A stretch of 5,375 bases of DNA from a bacterium (GTDB taxonomy: Bacteria; Verrucomicrobiota; Verrucomicrobiae; Opitutales; Opitutaceae): assembly GCA_021780625.1 (NCBI GenBank), contig JAJXYI010000321.1:1-5375 (forward strand), read 5' to 3'. The notes beneath the pieces are model-generated. The model was given only the letters and a program-made list of their open reading frames with translations. It was not told the DNA's origin and ran no database searches. This document shows positions 1 to 5,375 of the stretch, piece by piece. Position 1 is the stretch's first letter. Every line of letters begins with the position of its first letter. Position numbers and translations under genes: made by a program.

Positions 1-142
1 TCCAACGATAGTAGATGTCCGCGTCCTCGGATTCGATCACCACGTCGTCGTGAAAAAACACGTTGCAATACAAGGTCAGGTCGCGAAACGACGTGAACCA
101 GGTCGGCGGATTTACCAGCACGTCGCGGATTATTAGCGTCAT
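1..142 (-). CDS. Unrecognised protein, N-terminal part only (gene runs off the left edge)
   Basis: Reading the - strand from the ATG at 142-140 gives 47 open codons to the window edge, starting MTLIIRDVLVNPPTWF and ending near DADIYYRW. I do not recognise the family. The visible part has no signal peptide or membrane segment. It is rich in aromatic and acidic residues, with a run of alternating hydrophobic and charged residues that suggests a beta-rich soluble domain (inference). The start is supported by a strong Shine-Dalgarno sequence at ideal spacing. By hand count the stretch is about 53% G+C, visibly lower than the neighbouring genes. The first dozen codons include CTA, ATA, GTA and AAT, which are uncommon in the + strand genes here. 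It is divergent from gpmI across a 187-base gap. That a gene starts here is fairly likely; its function is unknown. Confidence 0.66.
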   Translation of the reverse strand, partial: MTLIIRDVLVNPPTWFTSFRDLTLYCNVFFHDDVVIESEDADIYYRW

Positions 143-147
143 GACAG

Positions 148-155
148 CCTCCTCT
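148..155 (-). promoter_or_regulatory. Strong Shine-Dalgarno site for the left-edge gene
   Basis: The - strand reads AGAGGAGG here, a near-perfect anti-16S complement, with five bases between GGAGG and the ATG at 142. It decides the start of the left-edge gene. It also contrasts with the three + strand genes, none of which has such a site. Confidence 0.75.
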
Positions 156-267
156 TAAGGACGTCTACTGCCAATAACGTCACACGAGCCGCGGAGGATA
201 ACGCCGAACCGGTTGCAATAGTACGTAGAACGCAGGGCGGACACTGCGCGCGCGCGGGATTCGCGGA

Positions 268-292
268 CCGGACAAGCGCGGGCTTGTTTCGG
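268..292. other. Small hairpin in the gpmI leader / divergent intergenic region
   Basis: ACAAGC (272-277) pairs perfectly with GCTTGT (282-287) around the four-base loop GCGG. A lower CCG/CGG stem (268-270 with 290-292) extends it, joined by a possible G-T wobble and one bulged T. No T-run follows on either strand, so it does not look like an intrinsic terminator. It may be a leader structure of the gpmI transcript or simply G+C-rich chance. The rest of the 143-329 gap shows no convincing -35/-10 pair on either strand. A TTGCAA at 213-218 has no matching -10 at normal spacing. Confidence 0.3.
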
Positions 293-310
293 AGGCCCAA
301 ATCGCCTCAC

Positions 311-328
311 ATGCGGGTTCTCCTTTAA
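311..328 (+). other. Possible five-codon leader mini-ORF (MRVLL) abutting gpmI
   Basis: ATG at 311 opens a five-codon frame ending in TAA at 326-328, so only one base (C329) separates its stop from the gpmI ATG at 330. GpmI itself has no Shine-Dalgarno sequence in the normal window. The nearest GGAGG, at 291-295, lies 15 bases before the mini-ORF start, which is rather far but closer than it is to gpmI. A ribosome finishing the mini-ORF would be placed on the gpmI start, so translational coupling is possible. Such short frames also arise by chance, and nothing here proves translation. Confidence 0.25.
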
Positions 329-329
329 C

Positions 330-1931
330 ATGAGTACTCCTCGCACACCCGTCCTCCTTGTGATTCGCGATGGCTGGGGCAAGAACCCCCATCCCGAGCA
401 GAACGCCTACAATGCCGTGCACCTGGCCCGCAAGCCCTGCGACGACATGCTGCACGAGAAGTATCCGCACACGCTGCTCGCGGCCTGCGGTCTGGACGTG
501 GGCGTGCCCGAGGGCGTGATGGGCAACTCCGAGGTCGGCCACCAGAACATCGGCGCCGGCCGCATCGTCGACCAGGAGATCGTGCGCATCACCAAGGCGC
601 TTTCGAACGGCGAGATCGCCGTCAACGCGGTGTGGCAGTCTGCGCTGAAGCGCGTGAAGGAACGCGGCACGAAGCTTCATTTCATGGGCCTGTGCTCCGA
701 TGCCGGAGTCCACGCGCTGCTCGAGCACCTGTACGGATTCCTCTCCCTGGCAAAGCAGGCCGGTGTCACCAAGCAGGTATACATCCACGCCCTGATGGAC
801 GGCCGCGACACGCCTCCCAAGAGCGGCCTGGCGTTCATCAAGCAGCTTGAGGCCAAGCTGGCTGAGCTCGGTGTCGGTCAGGTTGCCTCCGTGTGCGGCC
901 GCTTCTGGGCCATGGACCGCGACAACCGTTGGGAACGCGTGAGCAAAGCCTACCACATGCTCACCGGCACGAAGGCCGATTCCACCGCGGCGAGCGCGGA
1001 GGCGGCCGTGCAGCAGTACTATGACAAGCCCCTGAGCGAAACCCAGCAGGGCGACGAGTTCATCCTTCCCACCTGGGTCGTCGGCAAGGACGGCAAACCC
1101 GTCGCCACGATCGGAAATGGCGACTCCGTCATCTTCTTCAATTTCCGCGGCGACCGCCCGCGCGAGATCAGCCGTGCCTTTGCCCAGGATGACTTCAAGG
1201 ACTTCGACCGGGGTCCGAAGCTGGATCTGTTCTTCGCCGGCCTGACCGAGTACCAGAAGGGGCTTCCGATCGAGACGATCCTCAAGAAGCCGGCCAAGAT
1301 GGTGAACATCCTCGGAGACTGGGTCGCCCGCCACGGCAAGACGCAGTTCCGTACCGCTGAGACGGAGAAGTATCCGCATGTCACCTTCTTTTTTAACGAC
1401 TACCGCGAAGAGCCTTTCCCGGGCGAGGACCGCGGGATGGCATCAAGCCCGAAGGTGGCGACCTATGACCTCGCTCCCGACATGTCCGGGGCTAGCGTCA
1501 CCGTCATCGCCCGCGAGGCGATCCTTTCGCGCAAATACGACCTCGTCGTCGTGAACTACGCCAATCCCGACATGGTCGGTCACACCGGATCGATCCCCGC
1601 GGTCGTCCGGGCCTGCGAAACGACCGACCTGGGCGTTGGCGTGCTGCTGGAGTCGGTGCAGAAGGTGGGCGGTCGCGCCGTCGTCCTCGCCGATCATGGC
1701 AATGCAGAGCAGCTTTGGGATCCCGTGATCAACAGCCCGCACACGGCCCACACGCTCAACCTCGTCGAGTTCTTCGTGGTGGGCGAAGGCTTCAGCCGCG
1801 CCACCCCGATGCGCTCGGGCGGCCGTCTGGCCGACGTGGCGCCGACTGTGCTTGCACTGATGGGACTCCCACAGCCCCCGGAGATGACGGGACAGAATCT
1901 GGTCCTCGCGCCGATTCCACCGCTTCGCTGA
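330..1931 (+). CDS. gpmI: 2,3-bisphosphoglycerate-independent phosphoglycerate mutase (iPGM)
   Basis: A cytoplasmic enzyme of the alkaline phosphatase superfamily that interconverts 3- and 2-phosphoglycerate in glycolysis and gluconeogenesis, using two Mn ions and a phosphoserine intermediate. The 533 residues are slightly longer than the usual ~510. The N-terminal motif IRDGWG carries metal ligand D14, and MGNSEVGH carries nucleophile S67. The substrate-binding insert domain shows SDAGVHALLEH (123-133), DGRDTPP (157-163), MDRDNRW (195-201) and FNFRGDR (270-276). AETEKYPHVTFFF (343-355) and the C-terminal phosphatase half follow, with NPDMVGHTG (D414, H418), ADHGNAE (D455, H456) and HTAHT (H474). 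All seven expected metal or nucleophile positions are therefore present. ATG 330 is the only sensible start: the frame is open upstream but has no start codon nearby. R13 in the first motif and GDRPRE in place of the commoner ADRxRE are mild family variants. It is transcribed alone and ends at a strong terminator. Confidence 0.97.
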   Translation: MSTPRTPVLLVIRDGWGKNPHPEQNAYNAVHLARKPCDDMLHEKYPHTLLAACGLDVGVPEGVMGNSEVGHQNIGAGRIVDQEIVRITKALSNGEIAVNAVWQSALKRVKERGTKLHFMGLCSDAGVHALLEHLYGFLSLAKQAGVTKQVYIHALMDGRDTPPKSGLAFIKQLEAKLAELGVGQVASVCGRFWAMDRDNRWERVSKAYHMLTGTKADSTAASAEAAVQQYYDKPLSETQQGDEFILPTWVVGKDGKPVATIGNGDSVIFFNFRGDRPREISRAFAQDDFKDFDRGPKLDLFFAGLTEYQKGLPIETILKKPAKMVNILGDWVARHGKTQFRTAETEKYPHVTFFFNDYREEPFPGEDRGMASSPKVATYDLAPDMSGASVTVIAREAILSRKYDLVVVNYANPDMVGHTGSIPAVVRACETTDLGVGVLLESVQKVGGRAVVLADHGNAEQLWDPVINSPHTAHTLNLVEFFVVGEGFSRATPMRSGGRLADVAPTVLALMGLPQPPEMTGQNLVLAPIPPLR

Positions 1932-1955
1932 TTTCGTTTTCGAACTTCCGCACCG

Positions 1956-1990
1956 AGGCCGTCGCCGCCGCTGGCGACGGCCTTTTGTTT
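1956..1990 (+). terminator. Intrinsic terminator of gpmI
   Basis: AGGCCGTCGCC (1956-1966) pairs perfectly over 11 bp with GGCGACGGCCT (1973-1983) around a six-base loop, and TTTTGTTT completes the U-tract from the last stem base onward. It starts 24 bases after the gpmI stop. It separates gpmI from the downstream signalling genes, so those need their own promoter. Confidence 0.93.
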
Positions 1991-2050
1991 CCCGCCGGTC
2001 GGCGGCGCGTGGGTTATTCCTTTAGTTTTTTAGGACTCGCACCGATCAAG

Positions 2051-2064
2051 GAATTGGCCAATTC
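2051..2064. promoter_or_regulatory. Perfect 14-bp palindrome before the HDOD gene, possible operator
   Basis: GAATTGGCCAATTC is identical to its reverse complement over all 14 bases. It sits 17 bases before the HDOD start codon, in a leader (about 1991-2081) that is A/T-richer than the coding DNA around it. With no loop it would be a poor RNA hairpin, so a site for a dimeric DNA-binding regulator is the more natural reading (inference). A second small palindrome, GAAGCTTC, lies at 2071-2078. I could not identify a matching regulator family or a convincing -35/-10 pair. The promoter probably lies in the T-rich stretch around 2013-2035. Confidence 0.4.
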
Positions 2065-2081
2065 ATTCTCGAAGCTTCACC

Positions 2082-3017
2082 ATGCCTCCTTTGGTTGCAA
2101 ACAAGCCCTCCGCTGCTACCAACCCCGCCCCTTTCTCAGACGCCGAGATTGCAAAACGCATCGATGCCTGTCCGAAGCTGGCTTCGCTTTCGAGCATCAA
2201 CCATGCGCTGGGCGAACTGCTTAAGTCAGATCTGAGCTTCAATTCCCAGATCGCCGAGGTCATCCGCAGGGATCCGTCGCTCACCGCCCGGCTGCTGCGC
2301 ATGGTCAATTCGGTCTTCTTCGACCTCACCGCCAAGGTGAACAACATCGAGGAGGCCGTCTTTTACCTCGGGCTTCGCCAGATCCGTGAGCTCGCGAAGG
2401 CGACCCCCATCATCGAGGAGCTCGAACGGCTTCAAAATACCCCGATCAAGCTTCAGTGGAAGGAGCTGTGGAAGCACTCGATCGGATCGGCCCTGATGAC
2501 CCGGGAGATCCTCGCGATGAACTCCACGATGCTCATCGACGATGACACCGACTACATCATCGGTCTGCTCCACAACGTCGGAAAGGTCGTCCTCGCCACC
2601 ACGTTTCCCGAGCAATTTGCCCGGGTGGTCGAGTTCCAGGGTCGCAGCACGCTCGACGTCTGCACGTATGAGCGCGAGCTCATCGGCTGGGACCACGCCC
2701 GCGTGGGCGGCTATTACCTGCTCCGCCACCGCGTGGCTCCCGAGATAATCAACGCAGTGCTCTATCACAACGACCCCGAGAGCGCGGGCGACCATGCGAT
2801 CTATGCCGCCGCCGTCCAGGTGGCCGATCAACTCGTCCGCACCTCGGGCATCATCGGTGGCTTCGAACAGGTGCCGCCGATCAAGGAGGGCGAGTGGACC
2901 TCGCTGCCCGGGTGGAAGATCCTTTTTGGCTCGGGTGAGAGTGAGAGCGGCATCGCGAAAGCGGCGCTTCTGCACAGTCTGCAGCGCCTTCCGATGATGC
3001 TCAACGGGCTCGTCTGA
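2082..3017 (+). CDS. HDOD-domain signalling protein
   Basis: A 311-residue soluble protein made almost entirely of an HDOD domain, an HD-related fold found in bacterial signal-transduction proteins that generally acts through binding rather than hydrolysis. Residues 1-20 are a flexible Pro/Ala-rich lead-in. The domain spans about 22-255: DPSLTARLLRMVNSVFF (64-80) and the LGLRQIRELA helix (96-105) match the family core. KHSIGSAL (131-138), LLHNVGKVVL (162-171), WDHARVGGYYL (203-213) and VLYHND (226-231) correspond to the degenerate HD-type positions. The usual LLHDIGK is LLHNVGK here, so the aspartate of the HD pair is N165, which argues against metal-dependent phosphohydrolase activity. There is no receiver, GGDEF or EAL domain and no membrane segment. 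The ATG at 2082 lacks a clear Shine-Dalgarno sequence. The gene ends 20 bases before the hybrid kinase gene, so the two are probably co-transcribed and may act in one pathway. Confidence 0.92.
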   Translation: MPPLVANKPSAATNPAPFSDAEIAKRIDACPKLASLSSINHALGELLKSDLSFNSQIAEVIRRDPSLTARLLRMVNSVFFDLTAKVNNIEEAVFYLGLRQIRELAKATPIIEELERLQNTPIKLQWKELWKHSIGSALMTREILAMNSTMLIDDDTDYIIGLLHNVGKVVLATTFPEQFARVVEFQGRSTLDVCTYERELIGWDHARVGGYYLLRHRVAPEIINAVLYHNDPESAGDHAIYAAAVQVADQLVRTSGIIGGFEQVPPIKEGEWTSLPGWKILFGSGESESGIAKAALLHSLQRLPMMLNGLV

Positions 3018-3037
3018 GGCGACACCCACCCGCAGTC

Positions 3038-4978
3038 ATGTCAGTCGCCCCCATTTCCGAAGAGACGCCGCATCCCTCGGCGCTGGCGGCCGCCATCATC
3101 CGCGGCCACCACGTTGCGCCCTGGGAGAACAGCACCTTCCTCGCCTGCGTGCGCGAGGTGTCGGGCTCGATCGTCGCGGTGAACCTGTCCTTTGCCCGCA
3201 AGTTTGGCCGGCCCACCGCATCGTGGGCGGGGAGGGATGTCACCCAGCTCATTCATCCGGAGGATCTCCAGCACTGGCGTTCGCTCGTGACGTCCCTGCA
3301 GCACGCGCCCCATCGGATCGAGCACGAGTCGCGGTGGATGACCGCCCAGGGCTGGCGCCTGCTCGCCTGGGAGGAAACCGCCCTGCTCGACGAGAAGGGC
3401 GATGTGACCCTGTATCGCGCGATCGGCCGGGACGTGACCCGCCAGCGCCAGGCCGAGGACCTTTCGTTCAAGCTCACCAGCGCGGTTGAGCAGTCGCCGA
3501 TCTCGATCGTGATCACGGATACCAAGGGCTCCGTGCAGTATGTGAACCCGAAGTACACGGCGACCAACGGCTATTCGCTCGAGGAGATCATCGAGAAGAA
3601 CATTCCCGTGCTTCGGGAGGGTTTCGAGAGCGACGACGCCTATCGCAACCTGATCGATACGGTTGCGGCGGGCCGCGAATGGCGCGGGGAGCTGCGCTCC
3701 CGACGCAAGGACGGAGCGATCCTCTGGGAGGACATTCAGGCTTCACCGATCCGCAACCTTCAGGGCGACGTCTCGCACCTGCTCTGCCTGCGCGAGGACA
3801 TCACCGATCGCAAGCGCCTCGAGGAGCAGCTAAGGCAGTCGCAGAAGATGGAGAGCCTCGGGACGCTCGCGGGTGGGATCGCGCACGATTTCAACAACAT
3901 GCTCGCGATCATCAACGGGTACACCGAGGTGTGCCTGGCGCGGGCGACGGCCAGCAACGCCGACGAGGCCTTGCGCCGCTACCTTCGCGAGGTCCACGGC
4001 GCAGCCCAGCGCGCGGTGAGCCTGGTCCAGCGCATCCTCACGTTCAGCCGCAAGACGGAGGTCCGCACGGCGCCGGTGAACCTGAATAAGATCGTCCGCG
4101 AGCTGGGCGCCCTGATCGCCGAGACGTTCCCGCGCACGATCACGATCGATTTCGATCTCGACGAGACGATCGGCTCGCTGAGCGCCGACCAGAGTCAACT
4201 CCAGCAGGTCATCATGAACCTGTGTGTGAACGCTCGCGATGCCATGCCGAAGGGCGGCCGTCTCACGCTGTCGACACGCGTGGTGGCGGGGACGGAACTC
4301 GTGCGCCTGGGCGCCGATACGAGCTCCCGCTACGTGTGCCTCCGGGTCTCCGATACCGGCGTGGGCATGTCGCACCAGGTTCGGGCGCGCATCTTCGAAC
4401 CGTTCTTCACCACGAAGCAGGAGAGCGGCGGCACCGGTCTGGGACTGGCCGTCGTCTATGGCATCATCGCCAACCACAAGGGCCTGCTCGACGTTGAGAG
4501 CACGGTGGGCCAAGGCAGCAGTTTCCTTGTCTATCTTCCTGCAGCCGAAGGAGAGGCCGTGCCCCTGCTTCAAACGCCGTCCCGCGCCTTCGGAGAGTTT
4601 CCGAAGGGGAACGAAAGCGTTCTCATCGTCGAGGACGAGATGAGCCTTCGCGCCCTGCTTCGCAATGTCCTGGAGCCCTGCGGATATCAGATCCGCCTCG
4701 CCCAGGATGGGCGCGAGGCGATCAACCTCATCGAACGCAGAGACATCCCCATCGATGCGATCCTCCTGGACCTCAACATGCCCGAAGTCCACGGGATCGA
4801 GGTCTTCAAGGAGCTCAAGCGCCTCCGCCCGTCGACCAAGGTGCTGATCGTGAGCGGAAACATCACGAAGGACATGAAATCCGAGCTGAACAAGCTCGGT
4901 CAACGCGAGTTCGTCACGAAGCCCTACCGCATCGAGGACCTGTGCCTGAGGCTTCGCCGGGTACTGGACGACAAGTGA
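3038..4978 (+). CDS. Soluble hybrid sensor histidine kinase (PAS-PAS-HisKA-HATPase-REC)
   Basis: A 646-residue cytoplasmic hybrid kinase with no signal peptide or membrane segment. A first PAS/PAC module covers about 33-137 (VNLSFARKFG, then IHPEDL, ending GRDVTRQ). A second covers about 146-262 (SPISIVITDTKGSVQYVNPKY, ending REDITDRK). The HisKA helix carries GGIAHDFNN with phospho-acceptor H283. The ATPase domain shows the N box NLCVNARDAM (394-403), G1 DTGVGM (439-444), F box FEPFFTT (453-459) and G2 GTGLGL (465-470), so it should bind ATP and autophosphorylate. The C-terminal receiver (about 526-643) has acidic pair E532/D533, phospho-acceptor D578 in LLDLNMP, S606 and K628 in TKPY, so it is complete. 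No output domain follows: phosphate probably passes on to another protein or the receiver regulates the kinase. The PAS ligand cannot be read from the sequence. The gene lies directly downstream of the HDOD gene and lacks a good ribosome binding site (a GAGG lies 18 bases away). Confidence 0.95.
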   Translation: MSVAPISEETPHPSALAAAIIRGHHVAPWENSTFLACVREVSGSIVAVNLSFARKFGRPTASWAGRDVTQLIHPEDLQHWRSLVTSLQHAPHRIEHESRWMTAQGWRLLAWEETALLDEKGDVTLYRAIGRDVTRQRQAEDLSFKLTSAVEQSPISIVITDTKGSVQYVNPKYTATNGYSLEEIIEKNIPVLREGFESDDAYRNLIDTVAAGREWRGELRSRRKDGAILWEDIQASPIRNLQGDVSHLLCLREDITDRKRLEEQLRQSQKMESLGTLAGGIAHDFNNMLAIINGYTEVCLARATASNADEALRRYLREVHGAAQRAVSLVQRILTFSRKTEVRTAPVNLNKIVRELGALIAETFPRTITIDFDLDETIGSLSADQSQLQQVIMNLCVNARDAMPKGGRLTLSTRVVAGTELVRLGADTSSRYVCLRVSDTGVGMSHQVRARIFEPFFTTKQESGGTGLGLAVVYGIIANHKGLLDVESTVGQGSSFLVYLPAAEGEAVPLLQTPSRAFGEFPKGNESVLIVEDEMSLRALLRNVLEPCGYQIRLAQDGREAINLIERRDIPIDAILLDLNMPEVHGIEVFKELKRLRPSTKVLIVSGNITKDMKSELNKLGQREFVTKPYRIEDLCLRLRRVLDDK

Positions 4979-4979
4979 C

Positions 4980-5014
4980 AAAAAACCCCGCGTCACCGGA
5001 AGGTGATCGCGGGG
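4980..5014 (-). terminator. Intrinsic terminator of the cheW-like gene (between convergent genes)
   Basis: CCCCGCG-TCACC (4986-4997) pairs with GGTGA-CGCGGGG (5002-5014, with T5007 bulged) around a four-base loop. On the - strand the stem is followed by six T residues (4985-4980), the classic signature for transcription arriving from cheW. On the + strand the stem starts seven bases after the kinase stop and would have a GGAA (GNRA-type) loop. No T-run follows on that side, so it could stabilise or only weakly terminate the kinase transcript. Confidence 0.88.
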
Positions 5015-5039
5015 CGGAAATCGGTGCTCGGGTGGCGAA

Positions 5040-5375
5040 TCAGGCGTTCTTGGACATCCGTTCGACAGCTTCGGGGGCGACCACACGGTCGATGTCGAGC
5101 AGGGTCTTCACCTGGCCCTTGATCTTGGCCATGCCGAGAATGTAGGTCGTGTCGATCTTCGTGCCGAATTCCGGCGTGGGCTCGATCTCATCCTGGGTCA
5201 GAGTCACAACCTCCTCGACGCTGTCGACGATCAGGCCCATCTGGACGTTCTGGCCGGAGGGGAGGCTCACCTGGACGACCACGATGCAGGTACGCTCGGC
5301 AATCTCGGCCTTCAGCCCGAATTTGAGGCGTAGATCGACGATCGGGATCACGCGTCCGCGGAGGTTGATGACTCC
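5040..5375 (-). CDS. cheW: CheW-like chemotaxis coupling protein, C-terminal part (gene runs off the right edge)
   Basis: The - strand frame is open from the right edge to a TGA at 5042-5040, giving 111 residues of an expected 150-170, so roughly the first third is missing. Coding continues upstream of the internal GTG at 5351 with GVINLRGR, so that GTG is not the start. CheW proteins are SH3-like adaptors that link methyl-accepting receptors to the kinase CheA in cytoplasmic or membrane-attached arrays. The family pattern is clear: GVINLRGRVIPIVDLRLKFG, a strand ending VQMGLIVDSVEEVV, then IEPTPEFGTKIDTTYILG and the closing VKTLLDIDRVV. A CheW-type domain also ends CheA (P5), but the NLRGRVIPIVDLR and PEFG...YILGMAK motifs and the short tail favour stand-alone CheW. 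It converges on the kinase gene and has its own terminator. Other che genes probably lie to the right (inference). Confidence 0.93.
   Translation of the reverse strand, partial: GVINLRGRVIPIVDLRLKFGLKAEIAERTCIVVVQVSLPSGQNVQMGLIVDSVEEVVTLTQDEIEPTPEFGTKIDTTYILGMAKIKGQVKTLLDIDRVVAPEAVERMSKNA

Noticed and set aside
246..256. Alternating GC run (possible Z-DNA-forming stretch)
   Set aside because: It is short and expected in G+C-rich intergenic DNA, with no associated structure or regulatory signal.
307..326. - strand AAAGGAG followed by ATG-TGA, a start-stop element
   Set aside because: The frame is only one codon long and lies about 165 bases before the left-edge gene. It could be coincidental complementarity to the gpmI leader and has no supporting context.
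155..382. 75-codon - strand frame across the divergent intergenic region
   Set aside because: It overlaps the gpmI start and the Shine-Dalgarno site of the left-edge gene. Its Arg-rich translation has no domain pattern.
180..1379. Long open frame (399 codons) on the - strand, antisense to gpmI
   Set aside because: It lies opposite a clearly real GpmI with intact motifs. Its translation is low-complexity Val/Leu/Gly/Asp-rich shadow text without a recognisable domain, as is common in G+C-rich DNA.
1386..1397. T-run inside gpmI as a possible frameshift site
   Set aside because: The run encodes conserved FFFN and does not form a canonical slippery heptamer in the reading phase. The frame continues through all later GpmI motifs.
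2226..3029. Open frame (267 codons) on the - strand, antisense to the HDOD gene
   Set aside because: The composition is typical of an antisense shadow of a G+C-rich gene, and the + strand HDOD protein explains the region fully.
3830..5086. Long open frame (418 codons) on the - strand, antisense to the kinase
   Set aside because: It runs across the terminator and into the cheW region and mirrors the kinase codons. It has no family motifs and no convincing ribosome binding site.

Overview
The window is about 5.4 kb of G+C-rich bacterial DNA with three complete genes on the + strand and two edge-truncated genes on the - strand. No tRNA, rRNA, CRISPR array, insertion sequence or phage gene is visible. 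Two features fit a Gram-negative, Verrucomicrobiota-type organism, possibly Opitutales: the style of the GpmI and HDOD proteins, and + strand genes that start without clear Shine-Dalgarno sequences. This taxonomic guess is an inference without a database search and is held at low to moderate confidence.

Layout from left to right. Positions 1-142 (- strand) hold the first 47 codons of an unrecognised gene with a strong ribosome binding site and lower G+C than its neighbours. Positions 143-329 are a divergent intergenic region containing a small hairpin and a five-codon mini-ORF that ends one base before the next gene. Positions 330-1931 encode a complete cofactor-independent phosphoglycerate mutase (GpmI), a glycolysis and gluconeogenesis enzyme with all its metal ligands. 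A textbook intrinsic terminator follows at 1956-1990. Positions 1991-2081 are a short A/T-richer leader with a perfect 14-bp palindrome. Positions 2082-3017 encode a stand-alone HDOD-domain protein. After only 20 bases, positions 3038-4978 encode a soluble hybrid histidine kinase (PAS-PAS-HisKA-HATPase-REC). A hairpin with a T-run on the - strand lies at 4980-5014. Positions 5040-5375 (- strand) encode the C-terminal two thirds of a CheW-type coupling protein that enters from the right edge.

Functionally, gpmI is a housekeeping unit isolated by its terminator. The HDOD and hybrid kinase genes look like one transcription unit for intracellular signal processing. The converging cheW gene suggests that a chemotaxis-like array operon lies to the right. 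A link between the HDOD/kinase pair and the chemosensory pathway is plausible from proximity but not shown by the sequence. I found no clearly undescribed system. The most interesting points are the HDOD-hybrid kinase pair with no obvious output domain, the palindrome before it, and the mini-ORF abutting the SD-less gpmI start.
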